Shown here one piece after another: positions 13,714-22,333 of a DNA stretch of 37,638 bases (its first letter is position 1; each line of letters opens with the position of its first letter). Where the stretch lies: contig JAUWPZ010000019.1 in the NCBI GenBank assembly GCA_030611315.1, positions 1 through 37,638 on the forward strand, given 5' to 3'. A program made the translations under genes and the position numbers. Source of the DNA: Sedimentisphaerales bacterium (GTDB taxonomy: Bacteria; Planctomycetota; Phycisphaerae; Sedimentisphaerales; Anaerobacaceae). The notes under the pieces were generated by a model. The model did not search any database. It saw nothing but the letters and a program-made list of their open reading frames with translations, and was not told the DNA's origin.

Positions 13714-15651
13714 ATGGCTAAAATAATCGGAATAGATTTGGGAACGACAAATTCTGTGGTGGCCGTGATGGAAGGCTCGTCGCCAAAGGTTTTAATCAAT
13801 TCTTCCGGCTCGCGGCTGACACCTTCGGTGGTCGGCTTTACCGACAAAAACGAGAGACTCGTCGGGCAGATTGCACGCCATCAGCAGGTAACTAATCCCG
13901 AAAATACGATTTTCTCAATCAAGCGTTTTATGGGCCGGCGTCACAACGAAGTCTCGTCGGAAGAGAAGATTGTCCCTTACAAAATTACCGGCGGAGCGAA
14001 TGAGCTGGTCAAGGTTGAGGTCCGAGGCAAGGAGTACACGCCACCGGAGGTCTCGGCGATGATTCTGCAGGACTTGAAAAAAACCGCAGAAGACTATCTG
14101 GGTGAAAAAGTAACCAATGCCGTTATCACCGTACCGGCTTATTTTAACGACTCGCAGCGACAGGCCACAAAAGACGCCGGAAAAATCGCCGGACTCGAGG
14201 TAGAGCGCATTATCAACGAGCCTACCGCCGCGGCGCTGGCCTACGGACTTGAGAAAAAAAAGAACGAAAAGATAGCTGTCTTCGACTTCGGAGGCGGAAC
14301 ATTTGATATATCGACCCTCGATATCGGAGATAACGTCTTTGAGGTCCTCAGCACAAACGGCGATACACATCTCGGCGGAGACGACCTGGATGCGGTCCTG
14401 ATAAATTACTTGGCTGATGAGTTCAAAAAAACCGAAGGCATTGACCTGCGGGACGACCCGATGGCCCATCAAAGGCTAAAAGAAGCCGCCGAAAAGGCAA
14501 AGTGCGAATTGAGCACTCAACTCGAAGCTACTGTTAATCTGCCGTTTATCACCGCCGATGCTTCGGGGCCAAAGCACCTGCAGATTACCGTTTCTCGAAG
14601 CAAGTTTGAATCGCTCGTGGAGCCGATTCTCGAACGGCTCAAAGAGCCGTGTCGCAAAGCCATTGATGATGCGAAACTCGCGCCTAACGATATCGCTGAG
14701 ATATTACTCGTTGGCGGCTCGACCAGGATCCCGAAGGTCCAGGAAATAGTCAAAGACATTTTCTCAAAAGAGCCTAACAGGAGCATTAATCCCGATGAAG
14801 TAGTCGCCCTGGGTGCTGCTATTCAGGGGGCCGTTCTTGCAGGCGATGCAGGCGTAAAGGACATTTTGCTTCTGGACGTAACGCCGCTTTCACTGGGCGT
14901 TGAGACCCTCGGCGGAGTCAGGACCGTGCTTATCGAGCGCAACACCACTATCCCGACCAGCAAAAAAGAGATATTCTCGACTGCTGCGGATAATCAAACT
15001 ACCGTTGACATCCACGTTCTCCAGGGCGAGCGGGAATTCGCCAGGGACAATCGCACCCTCGGCAGATTCCAGCTTGCGGATATCCCGCCTTCACCGCGGG
15101 GCATTCCGCAGGTTGAGGTTGCGTTTGATATCGATGCAAACGGCATTCTAAACGTCTCCGCAAAGGACCTCGGCACCGGCAAGCAGCAGTCCGTCGAGAT
15201 TAAATCCAGCTCCGGACTAAGCGAGCAGGAGGTTGAAAAAATGACCAAAGATGCCGGGGCCCACGAAGGAGAAGACAAAAAGAAAAGAGAGGTCGTTGAC
15301 CTGAAAAACCAGGCCGACCAGTTGATATACTCTACGGAAAAAACGCTCAAAGAGCACGGCGACAAAGTCTCCGGTGATACCCGCGGCAAAATCGAAGGCG
15401 CGGTCAATAACCTCAAAGAAGCCGTCAAAGGAGAAGATGCCGACGCCGTAAGGAAGGCTATCGAGAACCTCGGCCAAACCAGCCAGGAATTGGGAAAGGT
15501 CCTTTACGAAGAGGCAGCCCAAAAGCAGGCGGCCTCCGCACCGCCAGGCCAGGACGATGAAGCCCAAACACCGCCACCGCCGGAAGGCGATGTGAAGAGA
15601 AAAACCGCAGAAGATGTAATTGACGCCGAGTTTGAAGCAAAAGACAAGTAA
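13714..15651 (+). CDS. dnaK: Chaperone DnaK (Hsp70)
   Basis: The ATG at 13714 is chosen because AAGGAG lies 8 nt before it and [18 protein letters not shown] is the standard N-terminus. The product has 645 residues. The ATPase domain has the phosphate loops [10 protein letters not shown] and [12 protein letters not shown] and the block [11 protein letters not shown]. The substrate domain starts near [17 protein letters not shown], and the C-terminus ends [13 protein letters not shown]. It binds unfolded segments with DnaJ and GrpE, which are not adjacent. A sigma-54-like site upstream is the only promoter I can support; no CIRCE operator was seen. A heptamer tract starts 5 nt after the stop. 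Confidence 0.97.
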   Translation: MAKIIGIDLGTTNSVVAVMEGSSPKVLINSSGSRLTPSVVGFTDKNERLVGQIARHQQVTNPENTIFSIKRFMGRRHNEVSSEEKIVPYKITGGANELVKVEVRGKEYTPPEVSAMILQDLKKTAEDYLGEKVTNAVITVPAYFNDSQRQATKDAGKIAGLEVERIINEPTAAALAYGLEKKKNEKIAVFDFGGGTFDISTLDIGDNVFEVLSTNGDTHLGGDDLDAVLINYLADEFKKTEGIDLRDDPMAHQRLKEAAEKAKCELSTQLEATVNLPFITADASGPKHLQITVSRSKFESLVEPILERLKEPCRKAIDDAKLAPNDIAEILLVGGSTRIPKVQEIVKDIFSKEPNRSINPDEVVALGAAIQGAVLAGDAGVKDILLLDVTPLSLGVETLGGVRTVLIERNTTIPTSKKEIFSTAADNQTTVDIHVLQGEREFARDNRTLGRFQLADIPPSPRGIPQVEVAFDIDANGILNVSAKDLGTGKQQSVEIKSSSGLSEQEVEKMTKDAGAHEGEDKKKREVVDLKNQADQLIYSTEKTLKEHGDKVSGDTRGKIEGAVNNLKEAVKGEDADAVRKAIENLGQTSQELGKVLYEEAAQKQAASAPPGQDDEAQTPPPPEGDVKRKTAEDVIDAEFEAKDK

Positions 15652-15655
15652 TCAA

Positions 15656-15683
15656 TCTGAAATTTCAAATTTGAGATTGCAAA
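15656..15683. repeat. Heptamer tract after dnaK
   Basis: TCTGAAA, TTTCAAA, TTTGAGA, TTGCAAA. The words are partly complementary to each other, so the tract may fold. Confidence 0.6.
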
Positions 15684-15700
15684 ACATCAACTAAAGGATT

Positions 15701-15796
15701 GTCATTGTGAGCGAAGCGAAGCAATCTCAAACATGGCAATGGTTTTTTCCGGCTATCAGCGAAAAGATTGCCACGACCCTTCGGGCCTCGCAATGA
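15701..15796. repeat. Dispersed inverted repeat (GTCATTGTGAGCG...CGCAATGAC)
   Basis: The ends GTCATTGTGAG and CTCGCAATGAC are complementary, and the inside contains a second AGATTGCCACGACCCTTCGG block. Related sequences lie at 17165-17265 and 31509-31580. Elements of this type, with GAGCGAAGCGAAG words, are widespread intergenic repeats in bacteria. Confidence 0.65.
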
Positions 15797-15838
15797 CGTT
15801 TTGCAAAGGTTTCTACGAAGCAATCTCAAGTTCGAGAT

Positions 15839-16249
15839 TTAAGAGCCTCCGTCTGTTACCGGCACAAGACGTATGGCAATTAGCTTTGGCTGACAAAGCT
15901 GACGAGCCTTCGCATCGAGTTCGGCGGCCTGCTCAACTACCTTAGCCGGCAGCTCTTCATCGGATGATTTAATGCTCTGCCGCCACGTCTTATACAATAA
16001 CCGCTGTCGCTGCTGCACGAGATTGAGCACCTCCTGGCTTTGCATTACCGTTGGAAACTTCGCCTGGACGAGAAGGTCGAGCCCCTCAGCCAACTGCTCT
16101 CGGCTGACCTCGCCAATCAATTGGCCGTTCGCGTACAACTGATATCTCTTGCCCCGAAGAGATGTAACCTTCATCTGATGTTTGTTAAGCCGCTTGCCTA
16201 CTTCCTCTAATTCTATTGATTCGGCGTCCCATTGCGCATCTATCGGCAT
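15839..16249 (-). pseudogene. 3' part of the SGNH hydrolase gene, separated by an in-frame TAG
   Basis: This 136-residue frame (MPIDAQWDAESIELEEVG...) lies in exactly the same frame as the SGNH hydrolase upstream on the minus strand. Only the codons TAG-CGC-ACG-GGC-CTG-CCG (16250-16267) lie between them. Its content, an alpha/beta segment with RYQLYANGQLIGEVSREQLA, a KTWRQ helix and a long charged tail, is the kind of C-terminal extension seen on longer SGNH esterases of this group. If the TAG were sense, the whole would be a protein of about 428 residues. It is unlikely to be an independent gene, because no Shine-Dalgarno precedes its Met. Confidence 0.65.
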
Positions 16250-16264
16250 CGGCAGGCCCGTGCG

Positions 16265-17125
16265 CTACGTAAACTCGATTACGCCATTACCCACGCTAAG
16301 GCTCGTCACATCGCCCCGGACAACCTTTTTGGCGTCCGTATCAATCTCTAACGAGCCCGCCTGCGCCGGCGCATTCCACGCCAAAAGCAGCGTCTGGGCC
16401 ATCAGCCAGTGTCCGGTTGGGTTTGGATGGACGCCGTCGCCGGACAGGTAGAAACTAACCTTCTTCTCCCGGCGCCTCACTAAGTGTTTGTTCATCGCCG
16501 AGTGAACGTCCGCTGCAATCATTCCATTCTCGCGAAACCCTAAAAGCCATCGGCTGTAACGCTCGAGCACGTTATCATACCCGATATACGAATACTTGTA
16601 GCCCCAATACGTCGCGTCCGAATCTGATATCTTCTTGCGATAAGGGTCGAACGGCGGAGGTGTCATTATCACCGCAGTCGCCTTCGCTTCTTCCGCCGCT
16701 CGTTTGATAAGCCGCTCGACTCCGGCCTTGTACTTGGCAAACAGCTCTTCACTGAACGGATGATAGTTGCCGTCGTTCATCCCGAAGCATGACACCAGCA
16801 CGCCAGGCTTCAGCGGCGTGATGTCTCGGCTGAACCGCTTGTGCGCATCGGGTCGAGGCGGATTGTGGTCAATCTCGCTCGTGCCCGATAGAGTCTCGCT
16901 GCTGATGCCCCTGTTGATTACGTCGAACTTTTCTGAAGGAAAGCGGGTCAGCAAAAAGGCCTCGACGTACTCGACGTATCTGCCGTTCTGCGTAATGCTG
17001 TCGCCGTAGAAAACGATTCGTTCTCCTCCTTTGAGAAAGAACTCCTTGGCGGCCTTGCCTGCGTGCGCTGAGGAAGCGAAAATGAAAATACAAAGAATTG
17101 CCGCAAGTGTTTTTGAGCGACTCAT
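16265..17125 (-). CDS. Secreted SGNH/GDSL-family hydrolase (truncated by TAG)
   Basis: The product has 286 residues with a signal peptide (MSRSKTLAAILCIFIFASSA-HA). SGNH blocks: VFYGDSITQNG (block I nucleophile Ser), block II Gly in NRGISSETLSG, CFGMNDGNYHP (block III Asn) and SGDGVHPNPTGH (block V Asp/His). All catalytic residues are present, so the truncated form may still fold as an esterase domain. It probably removes acyl groups from polysaccharides in the periplasm or outside the cell. The TAG at 16265-16267 interrupts a frame that continues for another 142 codons. It lies on the minus strand about 200 bp downstream of the alpha/beta hydrolase gene, with a dispersed repeat between them. 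Confidence 0.85.
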   Translation of the reverse strand: MSRSKTLAAILCIFIFASSAHAGKAAKEFFLKGGERIVFYGDSITQNGRYVEYVEAFLLTRFPSEKFDVINRGISSETLSGTSEIDHNPPRPDAHKRFSRDITPLKPGVLVSCFGMNDGNYHPFSEELFAKYKAGVERLIKRAAEEAKATAVIMTPPPFDPYRKKISDSDATYWGYKYSYIGYDNVLERYSRWLLGFRENGMIAADVHSAMNKHLVRRREKKVSFYLSGDGVHPNPTGHWLMAQTLLLAWNAPAQAGSLEIDTDAKKVVRGDVTSLSVGNGVIEFT

Positions 17126-17164
17126 ATCATACCCCTGCTGCTCTGTTACTGCTCAAATGATTGA

Positions 17165-17265
17165 TGTCATTCTGAGCGTAGCGAAGAATCTGGGCATCGC
17201 CAGCCGGATGCTTCGCCTTTTGGCTCAGGCTTGTTCTGAGCCTGTCGAAGGGTTCACAACTCATC
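17165..17265. repeat. Dispersed repeat (GTCATTCTGAGCGTAGCGAAG type)
   Basis: TGTCATTCTGAGCGTAGCGA is followed by GAATCTGGGCATCGCCAGCC and a TTGTTCTGAGCCTGTCGAAG block containing a GGCTCAG/CTGAGCC pair. It is intergenic between the two minus-strand hydrolase genes. It is related to 31509-31580. Confidence 0.65.
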
Positions 17266-17332
17266 AAATTACATGTAACAGACCACTACATTAAGGATCT
17301 GTTCATATACGGACGATGCCCCGCACTTTCGA

Positions 17333-18418
17333 TTATTGTTTGACCTTCAGATGCTTAAAGAAGAATCTCAGCATCTCTTCGTGGACGACCCCGCCGGACC
17401 ACTTCGCGTCCTCTGCTCTCAGGAGCATTAGGCACGGCACACCTGCTCGCTTGCATTTATTCTTGACAGCAATGCTGTGCCTGGGGTGATGGACATAATG
17501 GCCGTGGTCGGTCGGCTCGGTATTTTTGCCGCTCGTATAGAGAAATACCGGCGCATCGCCTTTACTCAGCAATCCCAGCATATCCACGTCGGCGCGAATC
17601 CTTTTGCCCTCGGGGCTGTCAAGCTCGTTCGGGTCCTTCATCCAGTAAAAAGTTTGTACCGTCTCTTTCATTCTTTCATCCTTGCCGGGGTACTTGCCGA
17701 GCACCTCTTCCCATCGCTTTAGATCATAAGTGCACTGGCCGTTAAGCGACCCTGCCGCGGACAAGCGCGATGACTCTCGCAGGACCGGGTCCTTGCTCTT
17801 GGGATTGGCCAGGTCGTCATGAAAAGCCAGCCAAAGCGATGTCCCCGCTCCCGCCGAGCCGCCGTAAGAGACGATTCGCGTTTTGTCGATGTTCCATTTT
17901 GCGCAGTTGTAACGCAAAAACTGAATCGCCCGCCCCGAGTCGCGAAGAATATCCTGGATCGGTGCATGCTTCCGAAAACGATAGTTGATAGCGGCGACGC
18001 TTACCTTGGACCGCAAGCATATATCAACTACCGCGGAATGAACGCTTTTCTTGTCGCCGCCCACGAACCCACCGCCGTGGATATATACCACAAGCGGTGT
18101 GGGCTTGCCGGATTTCGCCTGGTAAATGTCCAGCACGTTGCGCTCGTGCGGACCATACTTAACGTTTGCAAAAGACGGCGCCGGCCGTTTTTGGCCGGCT
18201 GCGCGTTTGTCCTTGCCTTCCTTCGGCTGATTTTTGCCCAGAAAGGCCCTGGCTTCTGATAACGTCAGGACCCCGTCGCCATTGGCATCGGCTTTGGGGT
18301 AACGCTCCAGCAGCTTCTTCAGTTTGTCGTTGTTCTTTGAACTCGGCTCAGCCGCGACTGTAAAGCAGGCGTACACACACAGCAACAAAAACACAACGAT
18401 TGTTCTTCGATAATTCAT
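17333..18418 (-). CDS. Secreted alpha/beta hydrolase (carboxylesterase-like) with EF-hand
   Basis: The product has 361 residues. A signal peptide (RRTIVVFLLLCVYACFTVAA) is followed by one EF-hand loop, DANGDGVLTLSE (residues 44-55), which should bind calcium. An alpha/beta hydrolase domain follows, with the oxyanion motif HGGGF (114-118) and nucleophile S188 in GGSAG; the acid and His are probably in the TDHGHYVHHPRH region. This is the layout of BD-FAE/Est-type esterases acting on esterified plant or algal polysaccharides; the substrate is inferred only. AAAGGAG lies before the ATG. The SGNH hydrolase lies downstream on the same strand, and the pair may act together in deacylation. Confidence 0.88.
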   Translation of the reverse strand: MNYRRTIVVFLLLCVYACFTVAAEPSSKNNDKLKKLLERYPKADANGDGVLTLSEARAFLGKNQPKEGKDKRAAGQKRPAPSFANVKYGPHERNVLDIYQAKSGKPTPLVVYIHGGGFVGGDKKSVHSAVVDICLRSKVSVAAINYRFRKHAPIQDILRDSGRAIQFLRYNCAKWNIDKTRIVSYGGSAGAGTSLWLAFHDDLANPKSKDPVLRESSRLSAAGSLNGQCTYDLKRWEEVLGKYPGKDERMKETVQTFYWMKDPNELDSPEGKRIRADVDMLGLLSKGDAPVFLYTSGKNTEPTDHGHYVHHPRHSIAVKNKCKRAGVPCLMLLRAEDAKWSGGVVHEEMLRFFFKHLKVKQ

Positions 18419-18479
18419 CCTTTGCTCCTTTTAATACTTAATGAAAATACACCTTCCTTCTAATCAAATTCCAAAGCTG

Positions 18480-18622
18480 ATATAGTGCTCACGATTGAAA
18501 TTTCCCCCGCCGCGGCGGGTTCGCCTGCCCCATAGGGGCGGGCAACTTGTGCCACAGGTAGCAACCTTAAAACAATAATTTACAATCCTAATCGCGGGAG
18601 TTTATTACCCTTAAGGGTATAA
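18480..18622 (+). repeat. Dispersed repeat family R1, copy B (long form)
   Basis: Same ends and internal blocks as copy A (ATATAGTGCTCACGATTGAA ... TACCCTTAAGGGTA-TAA) but with about 30 extra bases in the centre. These include GCCTGCCCC-ATA-GGGGCGGGC and ACTTGTGCCACAGGTAGC, the latter similar to the repeats at 12353 and 12520. It lies intergenic between mnmE and the esterase gene. Confidence 0.85.
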
Positions 18623-18664
18623 TAACGAAATAATCCGAATTTTCAAGCGTATTTCAAACGAGAC

Positions 18665-20224
18665 TTATTTACCTATGCAGAAACGCTTGAATATATCTTC
18701 CAGTACCTGCTCGGCCACACATTGGGCCTGCTCGATATCGGAAATGCTCTGGTAAGCGGCCCGAAGCAGCATTGCAATAACCTCGCCGGAGCGAGTGTCT
18801 CCTGCCTTGAGTTCATTTATAGCTTCACTGACGTTCTCGATAGCCTCGGTAACTGCCTGCTTGTGCCGGGCGGTAAGCCCGATAGAATCCTGCGGAGACT
18901 CAGAAAATGGCAGTGCCCGGGTTTCGAAACTTGAGATTTGAGATTTGAAATTCAAGATTGTATCGATTTTCCCCCGTAGCAGGTCTAAACCGGCGGCGTT
19001 TTCTGATGAAGTTGCTATAAACTCAGCCCGGAAAAGTTCACTTAGCCGGACGAGGCGATTGGCCAACTCCTTTTCCGAGAGCAAATCGCTTTTCGTCGCC
19101 ACCAGTATCACCGCCGCCGCGGCACTACTGACTGGACTGCCATTTTGCGGTTCTTTGGCAAAATCCGGCCCCACTAAAGACCACAGAGAAATCTCTTCCG
19201 CCCACAGGCAGAGGTCTCGATTCCTCTGTCCTCTGTCTTCTGTCCTTTGTCCTTTGTCTTTTGCCGCGTCAACGCAAAACAGAACCACGCTGCTGTTCCT
19301 CAGCGCCTCGATTGCCGCCTGTTGCGCTAATTCATCGAGAACTGACTCATCCCTTGGGGCACGGGGCACGGGGCACGAGGGACGAGTTAATCCTGCGCAG
19401 TCGAACAGCACGCACCTGTTGTGGACCAGTGTTAATATGCCGGTCAGGACATCTCTGGTGGTTTTGCGCTGGCTGCTGACGATGCTCCTCTCATTGCCGA
19501 GCAGCCTGTTGAGCAGACTGCTCTTGCCTGCGTTTGGAGCGCCCGCAATCCCCACAGCCGGCAAATCGATTAACGACTCATAACTGATACTGCCCATCAG
19601 CAGTTGCTCAAGCTCCTGCTTTATCTCGGAAAGTCTTTCCACCGCCTCGGAGTCGCTTATAAATTCTATATCCTCATCGCTGAAATCCAGCCCCGCCTCG
19701 ATTAAACCGAGACAATCCATCATTTGCGAGCGTACTTTTGCCGTCGTTTCAGCCAATCGGCCGCTCAGAAGTTTTTCGGCCGCCGCCAATTGAAATCTGT
19801 TCGAGCTGACGATGATTTCGTTTACCGCTTCGGCCTGGGCCAGGTCAATTTTGCCGTTCAGGTACGCCCTCGCCGTAAATTCCCCGGGTCCGGCCATCCG
19901 AAGACCCATTTTCTGCAGCCTGGCCACTAAAGCCTCGGTAACCGCCCTGTTTGCATGGATGTGAATTTCAGCAAGCGTCTCGCCGGTGTAAGAATGAGGA
20001 GCCACAAACAGATACAGCTTCGCATCGACTCTCAACTCGTCATCGATAGTTACGCTGCCGCCGGCAATTTGAGATTTGAGATTTGAAATTTGAAATTTCA
20101 GATTTTGTGGCTCAAAAATCTGTTCACAGACGTCGATTGTCTCGGGCCCGCTTATACGAACGATTGCCCTTGCCCCCGAACTCGCAGAACTGACAGCCAC
20201 AATAGTATCGTTAAGGTCATACAT
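18665..20224 (-). CDS. mnmE: tRNA modification GTPase MnmE
   Basis: The product has 519 residues, about 60 longer than usual. It has an N-terminal formyl-THF-binding domain (GPGEFTARAYLNGKIDLAQA, 112-131), a G domain inserted in the helical domain with G1 GAPNAGKSS (228-236), G3 DCAG (275-278) and G4 TKSD (377-380), and the C-terminal FCIGK whose Cys is characteristic. With MnmG it makes the cmnm5/nm5 modification of wobble U34. The extra length comes from four 7-bp repeat tracts translated in frame: residues about 41-54, 281-291, 323-338 and 423-435. All are at loop positions, including the switch II region. It is the last gene of the operon metallophosphoesterase-yidC-mnmE. Its start is preceded by a long heptamer tract and no Shine-Dalgarno. 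Confidence 0.96.
   Translation of the reverse strand: MYDLNDTIVAVSSASSGARAIVRISGPETIDVCEQIFEPQNLKFQISNLKSQIAGGSVTIDDELRVDAKLYLFVAPHSYTGETLAEIHIHANRAVTEALVARLQKMGLRMAGPGEFTARAYLNGKIDLAQAEAVNEIIVSSNRFQLAAAEKLLSGRLAETTAKVRSQMMDCLGLIEAGLDFSDEDIEFISDSEAVERLSEIKQELEQLLMGSISYESLIDLPAVGIAGAPNAGKSSLLNRLLGNERSIVSSQRKTTRDVLTGILTLVHNRCVLFDCAGLTRPSCPVPRAPRDESVLDELAQQAAIEALRNSSVVLFCVDAAKDKGQRTEDRGQRNRDLCLWAEEISLWSLVGPDFAKEPQNGSPVSSAAAAVILVATKSDLLSEKELANRLVRLSELFRAEFIATSSENAAGLDLLRGKIDTILNFKSQISSFETRALPFSESPQDSIGLTARHKQAVTEAIENVSEAINELKAGDTRSGEVIAMLLRAAYQSISDIEQAQCVAEQVLEDIFKRFCIGK
18931..18958. repeat. Heptamer tract inside mnmE (1)
   Basis: Plus strand: TTGAGAT, TTGAGAT, TTGAAAT, TCAAGAT. Translated on the minus strand within ILNFKSQISSFE, between the G domain and the final helices. 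Confidence 0.85.
19223..19264. repeat. Heptamer tract inside mnmE (2)
   Basis: CCTCTGT, CCTCTGT, CTTCTGT, CCTTTGT, CCTTTGT, CTTTTGC. Translated on the minus strand as KDKGQRTEDRGQR, a 7-residue peptide period. Confidence 0.85.
19356..19383. repeat. Heptamer tract inside mnmE (3)
   Basis: GGGGCAC three times, then GAGGGAC. Translated as PSCPVPRAPRDE immediately after the G3 motif DCAG, that is, within the switch II loop. Confidence 0.8.
20071..20105. repeat. Heptamer tract inside mnmE (4)
   Basis: GAGATTT, GAGATTT, GAAATTT, GAAATTT, CAGATTT. Translated as NLKFQISNLKSQI (residues 41-53) in the N-terminal domain, with a 7-residue period. Confidence 0.85.
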
Positions 20225-20336
20225 AAAAAGCTAAAAACTTGAAACGAAAAAACGCAAAACCATAATTCAAAGCTTAAAACCTTTGAATTTTACGCTATAG
20301 TTTTACGCTTTTGGTTTTACGTTTTTCACTTTCTAA
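20225..20336. repeat. Sixteen-unit heptamer tract filling the yidC-mnmE gap
   Basis: From 20225, words such as AAAAAGC, TAAAAAC, TTGAAAC, CGCAAAA, TTAAAAC, then TTTACGC, TTTTGGT, TTTACGT. The A-rich left arm is complementary to the T-rich right arm, so the gap can fold as a long hairpin. One end touches the mnmE ATG (20222-20224) and the other reaches the yidC stop (20333-20335). Confidence 0.7.
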
Positions 20337-22300
20337 TAGCGGAAGAAAGGCTTGGGCTTTTTCTTTTTGACTTTCCCGCCGGTCTTTTTCGTTACGGCCA
20401 CTAGGCCCTTTGATTCAGCTTCGTTTTTTTCCCGGATGTGTTTGCGAATAACGTACTGCTCGATAACGCCGGCGAAGGTGCTTGACATAATATAAAGATT
20501 TACTCCCGACGGAGCCTTGTATAACATCAGCGGGAAAAGCAGCGGCATCATAATCATCATCATCTTCTGCTGCTGGGCAACCTGCGGATTTGCCGCCGCC
20601 TGCTTGGGCATCAGCTTCTGCTGCAGGAAGAACGCCAAACCCATCAAAATCGGCAGAAGGTTCAGCGATTCAATCTTCCAGTCTAACCAGGGGATGGTTA
20701 TCGTGCTGAACCTGACAAGCGCATCGGGCACCGAAAGGTCGGTAATCCAGAACGGCAAAAACGCCGCGCCTCGCAAATCAATGCTCGCATAAATCGCGCT
20801 CCACAGCGCAATCCATATCGGCATTTGGATAAACATCGGCAGAAAACCCATAATCGGCGTGGCGCCCTGTTGCCGGTAAAGCTCCATCAATTTCTTATTC
20901 ATCTCCGCCTTGCTGTTGGCGTATTTCTTCTTAATCTCCTCGGCCATTGGGGCAAGTTTCTGCATCTTGCTCATCGAGACCTGACTCTTCTTCGTAATCG
21001 GGTGCATAATAAGACGCATTAAGAATACTAATATAATAATGACCACGCCGTAATTGCCGATACCGAAACTACCGAACATCGAGCCGTACATCCATTTCAT
21101 TATCGCCAATATCCCGAAAGCCAGCGGACTTATAATGCTCGCCGGGCAGCAGCAGACACTAAAGTCTATCGTCTCGACAAAACGCAGTTCGCTGTACATT
21201 TCGCTCTTATCGAAGAGGCTTTTATCTTTCGGCCCGATATAAATTTGGAACTTGTACGTTCTCGTACCGCTGCTCTCGAGTATGCCTGGAGCAATTCTCA
21301 AATCCATTCCGATTGATTCGTCGCCGCTGTCGGCTTTTTTGTCGCCGTCGGGATTGTATAGCCGGCCTGTTACCGCTGCCACCCACTCCTCGCCTTCGTC
21401 GTATTGAGGTACCAGTATGGCAGCGAAATATTTGTTCACCGTTGCGGCCCAGAGCAAATTGGTAACCGGAAGCTGTCTGTCTTCGACCTTTTCGGCCCTG
21501 TGTAGCGTCTTCTTCTCGAGTCTTTTGCTCTTGACCTCCCCATCGGCTCCTTTATAGCCGGCTACGACCTTTCTCATATCCGTTCGAAAGCTCTCTTTGC
21601 CGAACCCGCCCGCCCCGGTTAAATTGAATTGAAATTTCTGTTCACGACCGCTTAGGTTTTCAACTGTTATCTCGCTGTCTAAGAGATAGCTGTCCTGGTT
21701 GATATTATAAGTCTTAATCAATCTGATAACCGGCTGTCCCTTATCGTCTTTGATAGTCACCTGGAAACGAGCGCTTTGGAGGCCGTCCTGAGAGCTTTCC
21801 CAGCACATCTGCCCCAGGGCAAAAGGCCTGAGCAGCTTGCTCTTCGGCTCTAAAAATAACCCGAAGTTCGTCAGCGACATCGACAAGACTTCATTGCCGT
21901 TACCAATCTGTATCGGCGAAAAAACCTCTAACGGCCGAGGATTCTCCGGGTCACGGTCATCGAACTCGCTGAAGATAGCTTTCCTGATAGCCGCACCTTT
22001 TGAGCTTAATTCCAACTGAAACTTATACCCGCTCTTCGGGTCCGTTGAGCCGAGGGAGAAACTCTCTTCCGGCCCGCCGTCGGCGCCGAATTCAGGTAAA
22101 TCAACCGCTTGCATTTTGGGAGCTTCTTCAGCTGCTATGTTCACGTCAGCGACTTTTTCGTTCTCTGACGTCTTTTGCAGCAAGATACAGCGCTGCCCGC
22201 CCTGTGAAGAACGTTCAAAAAGCCCGGACTCAATAACGAGCCATCCGCAAAAGGCGGCAAAGCCGACCACAACCAAAGCTAAAACAATCCTAAAGTTCAT
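20333..22300 (-). CDS. yidC: Membrane protein insertase YidC
   Basis: I place the start at the ATG (22298-22300), giving about 655 residues; a TTG two codons earlier lies inside a repeat tract. There is an N-terminal TM (IVLALVVVGFAAFCGWLVI), then a long periplasmic beta-sandwich domain (about 60-370). The Oxa1-type core includes VIIILVFLMRLIMHPITKKS with the conserved Arg, QMPIWIALWSAIY, and the last helices with PSGVNLYIMSSTF. The tail is basic (KKTGGKVKKKKPKPFFRY) as expected for ribosome contact. It inserts and folds inner-membrane proteins with or without SecYEG. Neighbours are a metallophosphoesterase upstream and mnmE downstream; the usual rnpA and jag are missing from this cluster. 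Confidence 0.96.
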   Translation of the reverse strand: MNFRIVLALVVVGFAAFCGWLVIESGLFERSSQGGQRCILLQKTSENEKVADVNIAAEEAPKMQAVDLPEFGADGGPEESFSLGSTDPKSGYKFQLELSSKGAAIRKAIFSEFDDRDPENPRPLEVFSPIQIGNGNEVLSMSLTNFGLFLEPKSKLLRPFALGQMCWESSQDGLQSARFQVTIKDDKGQPVIRLIKTYNINQDSYLLDSEITVENLSGREQKFQFNLTGAGGFGKESFRTDMRKVVAGYKGADGEVKSKRLEKKTLHRAEKVEDRQLPVTNLLWAATVNKYFAAILVPQYDEGEEWVAAVTGRLYNPDGDKKADSGDESIGMDLRIAPGILESSGTRTYKFQIYIGPKDKSLFDKSEMYSELRFVETIDFSVCCCPASIISPLAFGILAIMKWMYGSMFGSFGIGNYGVVIIILVFLMRLIMHPITKKSQVSMSKMQKLAPMAEEIKKKYANSKAEMNKKLMELYRQQGATPIMGFLPMFIQMPIWIALWSAIYASIDLRGAAFLPFWITDLSVPDALVRFSTITIPWLDWKIESLNLLPILMGLAFFLQQKLMPKQAAANPQVAQQQKMMMIMMPLLFPLMLYKAPSGVNLYIMSSTFAGVIEQYVIRKHIREKNEAESKGLVAVTKKTGGKVKKKKPKPFFRY

Positions 22301-22333
22301 TCTCAATTCTCAATTCTCAACTCTTAACTCTTT
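22299..22333. repeat. Heptamer tract between metallophosphoesterase and yidC
   Basis: Plus strand: ATTCTCA three times, ACTCTTA, ACTCTTT. On the minus strand the tract runs from the TAA of the upstream gene into the AT of the yidC ATG, so the whole 31-bp gap is repeat. Confidence 0.85.

Noticed and set aside
13714-13720. CIRCE/HrcA control of dnaK
   Set aside because: I looked for TTAGCACTC-N9-GAGTGCTAA upstream of dnaK and did not find it.
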